A stretch of DNA of 64,000 nucleotides from CAKZNE01 sp040222435 (GTDB lineage Bacteria > Bacteroidota > Bacteroidia > Flavobacteriales > Schleiferiaceae): contig OZ243107.1 in the NCBI GenBank assembly GCA_965212245.1, positions 992,001 to 1,056,000 of the forward strand, written 5' to 3'. Under the pieces are notes generated by a model, which had not been told where the DNA came from, made no database searches, and saw only the letters and a program-made list of their open reading frames with translations. The position numbers and the translations under genes were made by a program. Below, piece by piece: positions 18,088 to 26,932 of the stretch (positions within the stretch are counted from its first letter, which is position 1; every line of letters starts with the position of its first letter).

Positions 18088-19938
18088 TTAATCCTGAATA
18101 CGTACGGCTTTGGTTAAAACAGGCACCTGGTTTTCTGACAGATTGAGATAATATAACCCTCTTTTGAGTTCTCCCCGGTACAAGTTAAAACTCTGCCCAT
18201 TGAGACCTTCTTCTTTACGCACGGTTTGTCCCAAGGCATTGTAAAGCGTAAGCCGGCCGTTATTGAGGGCATTTTCCAGTTGGATATGGAGTACTGAGGA
18301 AAAGGGATTGGGGAAAAGGTGTACGGCACCGAATGCGGTTTCTGTAATATCCATACCAGACAATACCGTCAGGTTGGTAATCACAATACTGTCACAGCCA
18401 GCTGCGGAGGAAAGTGTGTCGGTATAGATGCCGGTTTTGGTATATATACTATCTCCCACCTGAACGCTGTCTCCGTAGGTAATGGTAAGATGGGAAGTAT
18501 CCTGATAGGTAGGGTTCACCTGCAGATTGGTGATAATGATGCTATCGCAGAAATGGACGCTCCTAAGCGTATCGTTATAAATGCCCGATTGAAAATAGGT
18601 ATGAGCACCTACTACCACAATATCTCCCTGGCAGATGGTTATACTTGTACTGTCATGATAGGAAGGCTTTACCCAAAGGGTGGTAGTTACAATGCTGTCG
18701 CAATTAAAGGCATTAAAAAGCGTATCGGTATACACCCCAGGCTGAAAATGGGTGTAGCTTCCCACCTGCACACTGTCCCCCTGGCAAATAGTGGTATCCT
18801 GACTTACATAATCCGGGAAACAGCAGTTCAAACCTGCCTGAACGGGTGTGGCCCTATCGGTAGTAGTGCCATCTCCCAACTCGCCTTCGCTATTATCTCC
18901 GCAGGCCCAGATACTGCCATCTTTGGCTACAAACATGGAATGCCAGGTGCCGGCTCCTATGGCTATGATATTGGAAAGAGAAGTGGCCTGGGCAATAGAT
19001 TTCTGAGTAACAGAAGTTCCCCCCAGTCCCAGCTGCCCTTTATGGTTACGGCCGCAGCCCCACACCGTACCATCCGCTTTTAGAAAAAGGGAATGGTAAT
19101 CCCCGGTTGCAATCCCTACCACTCCGCTTAAACCGGGAATTTTAAAGGGGGTGGAACGATGGGTAGTAGTACCATCTCCCAACTGACCAAAATCGTTACG
19201 GCCACTGGCCCAAACCGTACTGTCACTCTTGAGAAAGAGCGAATGTCCATACCCCGCAGCCATTTCGGTAATGCCGGAAAGACCAATAGCCTTTACCGGT
19301 ACATTGCGGGACAAGGTGGTGCCATCACACATCTGACCCCAGGTATTATACCCACTGCTGTACACTGTACTATCATATTTCAGGAAATGAGAATGTCCAT
19401 ATCCCGCAGCCACCTTCCATACACTGTCAATCGTATTCAGCTGGAGGGGCACGTTGGAACCGGTATTGGTACCATTGCCAAACTGGCCTGTACTATTGAG
19501 GCCGTTTACCCAAACGGAACTATCGGCTTTCACATAAAGGGTATGGCCCGTTCCGGCCGCAATAGCCACAACTTTATCCATTTGTGATACCGGAACCGGA
19601 ACGGAGCGGTTATTGGAGGTCCCGTCTCCCAGCTGCCCGTACGAATTAAACCCGCAGGTCCACACAGTACTGTCTGCCAACAGGAACACACTGTGATTAC
19701 TTCCTGCATCCACCCAAACCACATTATCTAAATTATTTACCGAAACGGGAGTAGAACTGCCGCTAATGCCGCTATTTCCCAGCTGACCATGCTGGTTCTT
19801 ACCCCAGGCATACGCTATTGAGTCGCCACAAAAAGTTACCACATGGCGGGTTCCTCCGTCTATTTTCTGGGCGTAGGAAAAGTTAAACGTTAGAAGGCTT
19901 ATAAGGAGTGTTAAGAAACTAAAACGGAATGACACCAT
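18088..19938 (-). CDS. RCC1-repeat protein with T9SS sorting domain
   Basis: This 616-residue secreted protein has a signal peptide (residues 1-23, ending SYAQ). About seven RCC1-type blades follow at 25-370, each of the form VWACGDNSEGELGDGTTTDR, and should close as a seven-bladed propeller. At about 375-525 three tandem repeats of the pattern CQGDSVQVGSYTHF...DTL...CDSIV occur, each with two cysteines. The end (LFPNPFSSVLHIQLEN ... GLYYLNLSENQVPVLTKAVR) is a T9SS type A sorting domain, so the product is exported across the outer membrane and likely anchored to the surface or released. The function of the propeller is unknown, although a binding role is plausible. Confidence 0.9.
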   Translation of the reverse strand: MVSFRFSFLTLLISLLTFNFSYAQKIDGGTRHVVTFCGDSIAYAWGKNQHGQLGNSGISGSSTPVSVNNLDNVVWVDAGSNHSVFLLADSTVWTCGFNSYGQLGDGTSNNRSVPVPVSQMDKVVAIAAGTGHTLYVKADSSVWVNGLNSTGQFGNGTNTGSNVPLQLNTIDSVWKVAAGYGHSHFLKYDSTVYSSGYNTWGQMCDGTTLSRNVPVKAIGLSGITEMAAGYGHSLFLKSDSTVWASGRNDFGQLGDGTTTHRSTPFKIPGLSGVVGIATGDYHSLFLKADGTVWGCGRNHKGQLGLGGTSVTQKSIAQATSLSNIIAIGAGTWHSMFVAKDGSIWACGDNSEGELGDGTTTDRATPVQAGLNCCFPDYVSQDTTICQGDSVQVGSYTHFQPGVYTDTLFNAFNCDSIVTTTLWVKPSYHDSTSITICQGDIVVVGAHTYFQSGIYNDTLRSVHFCDSIIITNLQVNPTYQDTSHLTITYGDSVQVGDSIYTKTGIYTDTLSSAAGCDSIVITNLTVLSGMDITETAFGAVHLFPNPFSSVLHIQLENALNNGRLTLYNALGQTVRKEEGLNGQSFNLYRGELKRGLYYLNLSENQVPVLTKAVRIQD

Positions 19939-20123
19939 GGATTAATACTACGTTGGGATGGGTTTTACTTTAGAACGGGTTGTAAAGTAGCAAAATAAAG
20001 CAGAGTCTTAATATACCGTGAGCTTCTTTTTGATGATGAATTATACACTTTAGGTTATTCCGGTTGAGCCGTTTTATCAAGACCCGTTCACAGTACCCGT
20101 TAAAAGGTAAAAGGGTCAGGTGT

Positions 20124-20153
20124 TTGAATCAAAATCCAAAACCCTATTTTTGG
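20124..20153 (+). promoter_or_regulatory. Bacteroidota promoter (-33 TTTG, -7 TATTTTTG) for the DUF819 gene
   Basis: TTTG at 20124-20127 and TATTTTTG at 20146-20153 are separated by 18 bp, close to the consensus layout for the Bacteroidota housekeeping sigma factor. The start codon follows 16 bp after the -7 box. Confidence 0.65.
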
Positions 20154-20169
20154 CAAAAGCTCAAACTGA

Positions 20170-21423
20170 ATGGAAGAAACCACTACACCAATGCTTACCA
20201 ATGATGCCGTTGTATTAGGCCTATTGGTAGCTATACTTGGATTTGTATTTTTCACCTCCCACAGTGAAAAATCCGGCTGGCAAAAATTTTACACTTACGT
20301 TCCGGCCCTGCTGCTGTGTTACTTCATTCCCTCCATCTTTAACTCTTTGGGTGTGATTGACGGTGAACAGAGTAACCTTTATTTTGTGGCCTCCCGTTAT
20401 TTATTGCCTACTTCCCTGGTGTTGCTCACCCTGAGTATAGACCTTAAAGAGATCTGGAAGCTGCGCCATAAAGCCGGGCTGATGTTCCTTACCGGAACGG
20501 TAGGGATTGTTATTGGTGGTCCGCTGGCTATTTTAATCGTAAGCACCTTTGCTCCTGATGTGGTAGGTGGCCAGGGCCCTGAGGAAGTATGGCGCGGATT
20601 GGCCACTATTGCCGGTAGCTGGATTGGCGGAGGGGCTAACCAGGCAGCCATGTTTGAAGTATTCAAGCCTTCCGGTGAACTCTTCTCAGCCACCATTGCG
20701 GTGGATGTGATTGTAGCCAATATATGGATGGCCTTCCTCTTATACGGAGCCGGCATGTCGGAGCGGGTAGATCGTTTCTTTAAAGCAGATTCATCTGCTG
20801 TTCACCAGCTGAAGGAAAAGATCGAGAATTACCAGCTGAGTATTTCCAAAATACCCACCCTTACCGATATCATGATCATCCTGGCCTTTGGCTTTGGGGC
20901 TACGGCCATAGGACATTTTGGAGCTGACCTTATCGCTCCTTTTATCGGAGATAATTTTCCCGGGCTGGCCAAGTTCAGCCTCACCAGTGGTTTTTTCTGG
21001 CTGATTGTAATTGCCACTACCCTGGGTATTATTCTCTCCTTTACCAAAGCGCGTAAGCTGGAAGGCGCAGGCGCCTCTAAACTGGGCAGTGCCATGCTGT
21101 ATATCCTGGTAGCTACCATTGGTATGAAGATGAACGTACTCGCCATTTTTGATAACCCCGGCTTGTTTATGGTAGGCCTTATCTGGATGCTGGTGCACGT
21201 AACTTTATTACTAGTGGTAGGCCGTTTGATCAAAGCCCCGTTCTTCTTTGTGGCAGTAGGGAGCCAGGCCAATGTGGGAGGAGCCGCATCTGCTCCAATT
21301 GTGGCCGGAGCCTTTCACCCCTCCCTGGCACCAGTGGGTGTGCTATTGGCTGTACTTGGCTATGCATTAGGAACCTATGGTGCTTATATTTGCGGACTTT
21401 TAATGCAGGCTGCTGCACAATAA
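20170..21423 (+). CDS. DUF819-family membrane protein (YjcL-like)
   Basis: The 417-residue protein has about 11-12 hydrophobic helices and the family-typical glycine-rich stretches TIAGSWIGGGANQAAMFEVF near 150-170 and GSQANVGGAASAPIVAGAF near 373-392. These resemble paired re-entrant loops of transporters in the Na+-coupled or permease class. The substrate is unknown. It is preceded by a good promoter. The M28 peptidase begins 8 bp after its stop codon, so the two are probably one operon, and uptake of the peptidase's products is a tempting but unproven link. Confidence 0.9.
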   Translation: MEETTTPMLTNDAVVLGLLVAILGFVFFTSHSEKSGWQKFYTYVPALLLCYFIPSIFNSLGVIDGEQSNLYFVASRYLLPTSLVLLTLSIDLKEIWKLRHKAGLMFLTGTVGIVIGGPLAILIVSTFAPDVVGGQGPEEVWRGLATIAGSWIGGGANQAAMFEVFKPSGELFSATIAVDVIVANIWMAFLLYGAGMSERVDRFFKADSSAVHQLKEKIENYQLSISKIPTLTDIMIILAFGFGATAIGHFGADLIAPFIGDNFPGLAKFSLTSGFFWLIVIATTLGIILSFTKARKLEGAGASKLGSAMLYILVATIGMKMNVLAIFDNPGLFMVGLIWMLVHVTLLLVVGRLIKAPFFFVAVGSQANVGGAASAPIVAGAFHPSLAPVGVLLAVLGYALGTYGAYICGLLMQAAAQ

Positions 21424-21431
21424 CTTCCTTC

Positions 21432-22796
21432 ATGAAGAAATTCCTGCTACTGGTTTCCTTTAGCTTTAGCCTTTACGGTTTGGCCCAGAATACTGAAACT
21501 GAAACGGTAAAGTCTATTTACACACAGGCATTAACCGAGCAACAGGGGTACCAATGGCTTAAAAAGCTAACCGACATTGGAGGCCGGCTGGCCGGCTCCG
21601 ATGAAGCGACCGAGGCCGTAAAAGTTTTTCAAGAGATGGCGGACTCCCTGGGCTTTTCCACACAATTACAAGAGGTTAAGGTACCCCACTGGGTGCGCGG
21701 ACCTAAGGAGATAGCTTACTACACTCAAAGTGGCAAGCGTACGGAAGTAGCAGTTTGTGCTTTAGGTGGCTCAGTGGAAACCCCTGAAAAAGGTTTGGAG
21801 GCACAAGTGGTGGAGATCACTTCTTTTGAGCAGCTGGATGTTATGACCAATGAGCTGGAAGGAAAAATAGCTTTCTATAATATACCTATGGACCCGGCCT
21901 TTATCAACACTTTTTTTGCCTATTCCGGTGCCGTAAAGCAACGCTATGTAGGCGCCTTGGAAGCTTCTAAAAAGGGAGCCGTGGGCGTGATAGCCCGTTC
22001 CCTGAGTTCCAGCATTAACCCTTACCCCCATACCGGCAGCATGACCTATGCGGGAGCCGAGGAACTGATACCCGCTATGGCCATCAGCACCTTTCATGCT
22101 GAGCAATTGAGCCGCGACTTAAAGTCTACCCCACAGCTGAAATTCTTCATGAAAATGGCTCCTGAGCATAAGGACAGTGTACTCTCCTATAACCTGGTGG
22201 CCGAACTGAAAGGCAAAGAAAAACCGGATGAGGTAATTGTGATTGGCGGACATATTGATTCATGGGATTTGGGCACCGGGGCTCATGATGATGGAGCCGG
22301 CTGCATACATAGCCTGGAGGCCGCTTACTTACTTAAAAAACTGAACCTTCTTCCCCAGCGCACCTTGCGGGTAGTATTTTTTATGAACGAAGAGTTTGGC
22401 CTGAACGGAGCTAAAGTATATGCCGCACGTTCCAAAAAAGAAAATATTAAGCATGTCATAGCTATTGAATCCGATGCCGGAGGCTTTTCGCCCCGCGGAA
22501 TCAGCATGGTAGCTCCGGACAGTTTAAAGAAACGCATTCGTGATTTAAGAAGCTACCTGGAGCCCTACGGCATTCATGAATTTAGCGAAACGGGAGCCGG
22601 AGCAGATATCAGCCAATTAAAACATGACAATTTAGTCATGATCGGCCTGCGGCCGGACAGCCACCGCTACTTTGAAGTACATCACTCCAGCCAGGATGTT
22701 TTGGCCCATGTGAATGCCCGCGAACTGGAACTGGGCTCAGCATCATTAGCAGCACTTATTTATTTGTTGGATAAGTACAATATTGTAGCCCCATAA
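21432..22796 (+). CDS. Exported M28-family zinc aminopeptidase
   Basis: The start at 21432 gives a signal peptide (MKKFLLLVSFSFSLYGLAQ). The frame also opens at 21390, but that stretch overlaps the preceding gene and lacks a signal. The mature enzyme of about 435 residues has a PA-domain insert at about 120-240 and then the M28 fold. Metal ligands are visible as VIGGHIDSWDLGTGAHDDGA (His and bridging Asp), FMNEEFGLNGA (catalytic Glu pair), IESDAGGFSP (Asp) and EVHHSSQDVLAHV (His). It probably trims peptides in the periplasm or outside. It lies 8 bp after the DUF819 transporter. Confidence 0.93.
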   Translation: MKKFLLLVSFSFSLYGLAQNTETETVKSIYTQALTEQQGYQWLKKLTDIGGRLAGSDEATEAVKVFQEMADSLGFSTQLQEVKVPHWVRGPKEIAYYTQSGKRTEVAVCALGGSVETPEKGLEAQVVEITSFEQLDVMTNELEGKIAFYNIPMDPAFINTFFAYSGAVKQRYVGALEASKKGAVGVIARSLSSSINPYPHTGSMTYAGAEELIPAMAISTFHAEQLSRDLKSTPQLKFFMKMAPEHKDSVLSYNLVAELKGKEKPDEVIVIGGHIDSWDLGTGAHDDGAGCIHSLEAAYLLKKLNLLPQRTLRVVFFMNEEFGLNGAKVYAARSKKENIKHVIAIESDAGGFSPRGISMVAPDSLKKRIRDLRSYLEPYGIHEFSETGAGADISQLKHDNLVMIGLRPDSHRYFEVHHSSQDVLAHVNARELELGSASLAALIYLLDKYNIVAP

Positions 22797-23125
22797 GCAC
22801 TTTGCAAAATAAGGTTAGGCACTTCAGCCTTATTATTTCCAGGTTAACATTTCTACTCTTTAAATCAGTTGAGAAGTTTTCTCCTTTCTACTTGTGATCT
22901 GTTGAAACCCTGACATTTTAGTATTTCCGGAATACCAAAGTCTTGATTTTATGTTTTAATAAGCGGTTAAAGTATAAGGGAAGTAAACCCCTCCATCCGT
23001 TTTTTAATTTTTTTTCGCACTCCTGCACCGGCCCCGCTTCTTTTTAACCTTTTAATTATCAGTTTTTTAAAAGCACTTTTATCCATTTCAATTCAACAAT
23101 TTTAATTTTTTTCTAAATCTCTTTA
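22797..23125. other. Long AT-rich intergenic region, no gene seen
   Basis: No open frame with coding character was found on either strand. A 7-bp stem AATAAGG/CCTTATT (22808-22834) follows the M28 stop and could be a weak terminator, although no T-run follows it. The rest is T-rich on the plus strand and leads into the candidate small RNA. Confidence 0.4.
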
Positions 23126-23138
23126 AACCTTTGGCGCC

Positions 23139-23227
23139 TTTTGCAGTTCTTATAGTTGGTTAAGGTTTGGTTAATTGTTTTGATTTAGTTTGAAACAAGG
23201 GGAGGCGCTCGCCTCCCTTTCTTTTTT
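23139..23227 (+). ncRNA. Candidate small RNA with its own promoter-like box and terminator
   Basis: AACCTTTG at 23127-23134 is one base off the -7 consensus. About 85 nt downstream lies a strong GC hairpin followed by a T-run. Between them is a region with no ORF (TATAGTTGGTTAAGGTTTGG onward). The geometry fits a short independent transcript rather than a terminator for the M28 gene, whose stop is 400 bp away. It could instead be a leader of the YkuK gene with an attenuator. No family could be named by eye. Confidence 0.4.
23197..23227 (+). terminator. Rho-independent terminator
   Basis: The stem GGAGGCG/CGCCTCC extends outward through further pairs with one bulged G (AAGGGGAGGCG against CGCCTCCCTT), and TTTCTTTTTT follows at 23218-23227. 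It is the most GC-rich feature of the 496-bp gap. Confidence 0.8.
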
Positions 23228-23292
23228 CCTACACCCCGTTAACTCCACTCTTTTTCAATTTGCTATCTTAACCTACTCAAAGCAGGTATAGC

Positions 23293-23754
23293 ATGAAACT
23301 AACCCCTAAACCTACATTCAGAGATCATCTTCAAAATGAAATCTCAGACATTAAAACCTTTGTTCAGCAATGGCTGCGCGTGCACCCACAAGGAGAAATT
23401 TACGTGGGTTGTGATTCGAAAGTGCGTGGTCTGCGGGTAAAATACTCTACAGTGGTATGTCTTTGGGATGTGGGTAATGGCGTATCCGAGATTTATCAAA
23501 ATGAGATGGAAAAAACGCCACCGGATTCTTACACGCGCCTATGGAACGAAGTAACAAGGGCCGTAGATACTGCTGAATATTTAAAGGAACTGGGAAAGAT
23601 TACCGTACATGTAGACATCAATTCCAACCCTAAGTTTCGCAGCAACCGCCTCTATGACGCCAGTATTGGTTTGATCACCTCTTTGGGTTTTGAGGGTGCA
23701 GGTAAACCTTTTTCATGGGCAGCCAGCTGTGGAGCCCACCGTCATTGTCAGTAA
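23293..23754 (+). CDS. YkuK-family RNase H-like protein (DUF458)
   Basis: The 153-residue product matches the Bacillus YkuK family, predicted to have an RNase H-like fold. Visible motifs are GEIYVGCDSKVRG near residue 34 (the first acidic active-site strand), VTRAVDTAEYLKELG, ITVHVDINSNPKFRSN near 105-120 (second acidic strand) and the C-terminal SWAASCGAHRHC. Biochemical activity of the family is not established. It stands alone between the terminator at 23227 and a 72-codon unknown ORF. Confidence 0.85.
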   Translation: MKLTPKPTFRDHLQNEISDIKTFVQQWLRVHPQGEIYVGCDSKVRGLRVKYSTVVCLWDVGNGVSEIYQNEMEKTPPDSYTRLWNEVTRAVDTAEYLKELGKITVHVDINSNPKFRSNRLYDASIGLITSLGFEGAGKPFSWAASCGAHRHCQ

Positions 23755-23859
23755 ATCCTCACGCCACATAACGGGTTATTAACAACCCCGGAAAGAAAAA
23801 ACAACGTTGATATAATTAATTGATTGATTTTTAATTGATTGAATTTTTTTTATTAACAA

Positions 23860-24078
23860 ATGTTTTTTACATTCGGAAACTCAGAGTTTAAACCAGACAC
23901 ATCGTTTAACCGTATGCATTTAATTATCCATTTATTGGAGCAATTACATTCTGATCATCTCTTTGGGGGAGGAGGTAAAAGCCTGGACTTAATTAATAAT
24001 CCCGATAAAGCGAAGGCAGGAATCACACCTGATCGTGCGTCCGTTTTCAAGCGTTATAATTATCGTTTTAAGTCTTAA
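23860..24078 (+). CDS. Small hypothetical protein
   Basis: This ORF of 72 codons overlaps no other gene except for 4 bp at its end with the convergent dehydrogenase gene. The product (MFFTFGNSEFKPDTSFNRMH...) has no signal peptide and no recognised domain, with a GGGGK loop in the middle and a basic C-terminus (KRYNYRFKS). Upstream is AT-rich DNA with the direct repeat AATTGATTGA twice (23817-23845). It may be a real small gene, but the case rests on an open frame alone. Confidence 0.35.
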   Translation: MFFTFGNSEFKPDTSFNRMHLIIHLLEQLHSDHLFGGGGKSLDLINNPDKAKAGITPDRASVFKRYNYRFKS

Positions 24079-26156
24079 TAGTCCAACAACTCTCCCATAC
24101 TGCGGCTAACTTTTTCCGCATTAGGAATCATTGTAGTTTCCAACACACTGTTAAGAGGAATAGCAGGCATATTTTCAGAACCTACTACCCGAACCGGGGC
24201 GTCCAGGTATTTAAAGCAATGCTGCTGTACTATAGAAGCGATGCCCTGCGCAAATGAATTGCGTTCCGGCTCTTCTGTAACCACAAGACAACGGCCGTGC
24301 TCCTTCACTCTTTCATATATCAGCTCCTCATCCAGGGGATATAGTGTACGCAGATCAATCACTTCTACCTGGCCGGGATAATCTTTACGGGCTTCTTTAG
24401 CCCAGTAGACCCCCATACCATACGTAACCACACAAAGGGTGTTACCGTTAGCTATCTTATCCGCATCTGCGTCATAGGCAATCCGTGCTTTACCAAAAGG
24501 CACTACATAATCGGCTGAAGGCTCAACTGTTTTTGCATCTTCAGTGCCTTTGATCTTACTCCAGTATAAACCTTTATGCTCCAGCATTACTACCGGGTTG
24601 GGATCATAATACGCTGCTTTCATAAGGCCTTTCAGATCAGCTCCCGTAGACGGATAAGCGATCTTGATACCCCGGATATTGGTCAGCACACTTTCCACAC
24701 TTGAGGAGTGATAAGGGCCTCCACTGCCATACGCCCCTATAGGTACACGGATAACCGTACTTACCGGCCATTTTCCATTGGAAAGATAACAGCTGCGGCT
24801 AACTTCAGTAAAGAGCTGGTTAAGACCGGGCCATATATAATCTGCAAATTGTACTTCCACAAAGGGTTTACAACCAGCCGCGCTCATCCCAACCGTAGAA
24901 CCTATTATAAAGGCTTCCTGGATAGGTGTATTAAACACCCGTTCATCGCCAAACTTTTGAGCCAGAGTAGCCGCTTCGCGGAATACCCCTCCCAGTCTCC
25001 CACCAACGTCCTGACCATATAAAAGAGCCTCCGGATGTTGTTCCATAATCTCCTTAATAGCAAAAAGGGCTGCGTCCACCATCACCGTTTTATCCTTTCC
25101 CTGAGGAGCTCTTTCACCTTTTTCCTCCGTTATTGGAGTTGGTGCAAAATCATGGGTAAAAAGATCTTCAGGGCGGGGGTCTTCAGCGGCTGAGGCACGG
25201 TCATAATCCTCATGCACCAGGGCTTCGGCTTCTTTTTCTATCTGCTTTAATTCTTCCTGGCTAAAACCACGTTGTAAGAGGTACGTCCAGAATTTTGGTA
25301 AAGGATCACGCAAAGCATGTTCTTCCAGATCATCACGATACCATTCTTTACGCACTCCGGAAGTATGATGTCCAAGTAAAGGGACTTTGGCATGCACCAG
25401 AAAAGGTCTTCTTTCCTTCCTAACGGTTTGGATCACTTCCTGCATAGTGCGGTAGCTTTCGTCAAATACACTGCCGTCTATACTTCGCACTTCAATCCCC
25501 TTAAAGCCTTGTGCATATTCAGCAGCATCCTGAGCCCGGGTTTCTTTGGCATTGGCCGAAATATCCCATTCATTATCCTGCACCAGGTAAATGATGGGCA
25601 ACTGTTTAAGAGCTGCCATTTGTAAAGCCTCGGCTACTTCACCTTCTGTCATAGCCGCATCTCCAATGGAGCACACTACTACAGGTTTGTCTTCTCTTTC
25701 TTCATCCAGCTTTTGCACCTCTCTGTAACGGATGCCCATGGCTACGCCTGTAGTAGGGATTACCTGCATGCCGGTAGCTGATGACTGATGCGGGATTTTA
25801 GGCTTATCCTCATCTTTTAAGCTGGGATGAGCGTAGTATGTACGTCCGCCACTAAAAGGGTCATCCCTCTTGGCCATTAATTGCAACATACAATCGTACG
25901 GTGACATTCCGATGCCCAACAGAATAGAATCATCCCGGTAATAGGGTGATACAAAATCCTGCGGCTTGAGTTGCATAGCGCAAGCCAGCTGTATGGCCTC
26001 ATGCCCACGGGACGTGGCATGTACGTATTTAGCCGTTACCTCCTTGTTGGCTTCATAAAGGTCTGCCATAGCCTTGGCGGTACTCATCAGGCGATAAGCC
26101 TTCTCCAGTGTATCCTTAGCTATTTCAGGGCTTTTAGTCTGCTCCTCTGCCTGCAT
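24075..26156 (-). CDS. Branched-chain 2-oxoacid dehydrogenase E1, alpha-beta fusion
   Basis: The product decarboxylates branched-chain 2-oxoacids and passes the acyl group to E2 lipoate. The start at 26156 (MQAEEQTKSPEIAKDTL) gives 693 residues; an upstream in-frame ATG at 26207 lies within the divergent promoter region. The alpha half (about 15-345) has the thiamine diphosphate motif SIGDAAMTEGEVAEALQMAA ending at an Asn (VQDNEWDIS). The beta half (about 375-690) has AALFAIKEIMEQHPEALLYG, EAFIIGSTVGMSAAG and VIDLRTLYPLDEELI. A single-chain alpha-beta E1 is common in Bacteroidota. E2 and E3 genes are not nearby. The gene is divergent from the DUF2461 gene. Confidence 0.92.
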   Translation of the reverse strand: MQAEEQTKSPEIAKDTLEKAYRLMSTAKAMADLYEANKEVTAKYVHATSRGHEAIQLACAMQLKPQDFVSPYYRDDSILLGIGMSPYDCMLQLMAKRDDPFSGGRTYYAHPSLKDEDKPKIPHQSSATGMQVIPTTGVAMGIRYREVQKLDEEREDKPVVVCSIGDAAMTEGEVAEALQMAALKQLPIIYLVQDNEWDISANAKETRAQDAAEYAQGFKGIEVRSIDGSVFDESYRTMQEVIQTVRKERRPFLVHAKVPLLGHHTSGVRKEWYRDDLEEHALRDPLPKFWTYLLQRGFSQEELKQIEKEAEALVHEDYDRASAAEDPRPEDLFTHDFAPTPITEEKGERAPQGKDKTVMVDAALFAIKEIMEQHPEALLYGQDVGGRLGGVFREAATLAQKFGDERVFNTPIQEAFIIGSTVGMSAAGCKPFVEVQFADYIWPGLNQLFTEVSRSCYLSNGKWPVSTVIRVPIGAYGSGGPYHSSSVESVLTNIRGIKIAYPSTGADLKGLMKAAYYDPNPVVMLEHKGLYWSKIKGTEDAKTVEPSADYVVPFGKARIAYDADADKIANGNTLCVVTYGMGVYWAKEARKDYPGQVEVIDLRTLYPLDEELIYERVKEHGRCLVVTEEPERNSFAQGIASIVQQHCFKYLDAPVRVVGSENMPAIPLNSVLETTMIPNAEKVSRSMGELLDY

Positions 26157-26259
26157 GCAATATGATTTTTTGTTGACGAATTGCAAATATCGTAAACTCT
26201 TAACCAATGGTGAGGCTCTGGATTTTTTACTTAATTTTCACCATCCAAAAATTTTGATC

Positions 26260-26925
26260 ATGCATTATTTTACCGAAGACTTTCTTGATTTTTTTAAAGA
26301 ACTGGCGGCCAATAACCACAAAGATTGGTTTGATGAAAACCGCAAACGTTACAAGCGTTCGGTAAAGGAGCCCTTTGACCTTTTTGTAGGTGACCTGATC
26401 CTGAACATTCGTAAGCTGGACGCCAGTGTACTGATTGAAGCAAAAGATGCTGTTTTCCGTATTAACCGTGATATCCGTTTTTCACCTAATAAGGAACCTT
26501 ATAAACTGGATCGGTCTGCGGTAATATCACCGGCCGGACGTAAAGATCATTCCGTACCTGGTTTTTACCTGAGCTTTGGGCCTGAAAAAACCATGTTTGG
26601 CGGAGGGGCTTATTCGATTCCGGCCGATAAACTGGCGCGTACCAGAGCCTATATAGCTGCGCACCCTAAAGAATTTACCAAAGTGCAGAACAATGTTGCT
26701 TTTAAAAAGCACTTTGGTGAAATAAAAGGTGAGGAAAATAAACGCCTGCCTAAGGAATTACAGGACGCTGCCGACAAGGAACCCATGCTTTATAAAAAGC
26801 AACTGTATTACATGAGTGAGTTGGAACCGGAAGTTATTTTAAGCGATGACCTGATGGACATCAGTCTGGATTATTACCAGTCAGCGCGTGAATTCCAGAA
26901 CTTTTTAAGCAATAGTATGGCCTGA
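26260..26925 (+). CDS. DUF2461 family protein
   Basis: The start at 26260 (MHYFTEDFLDFFKELAANNH) matches the usual family N-terminus and gives 221 residues. The frame opens at 26155, but the extra 35 codons have no family resemblance. Conserved signatures are NNHKDWFDENRKRYKR, FRINRDIRFSPNKEPYK and FGGGAYSIPADKLARTRAYI. The function of the family is unknown. The gene is divergent from the dehydrogenase E1 gene and converges on the DUF3078 gene 7 bp away. Confidence 0.9.
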   Translation: MHYFTEDFLDFFKELAANNHKDWFDENRKRYKRSVKEPFDLFVGDLILNIRKLDASVLIEAKDAVFRINRDIRFSPNKEPYKLDRSAVISPAGRKDHSVPGFYLSFGPEKTMFGGGAYSIPADKLARTRAYIAAHPKEFTKVQNNVAFKKHFGEIKGEENKRLPKELQDAADKEPMLYKKQLYYMSELEPEVILSDDLMDISLDYYQSAREFQNFLSNSMA

Positions 26926-26932
26926 TGGCTAC

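Noticed and set aside
18319..19083. Plus-strand 254-codon open frame
   Set aside because: It is the antisense shadow of the RCC1-repeat gene, and its open length follows from the repeated coding sequence on the other strand. The translation has no domain character.
18800..19900. Regular repeats suspected as a CRISPR array
   Set aside because: The repeats are coding, spaced by about 150-160 bp and translate to RCC1 blades. There are no uniform short repeats with unique spacers.
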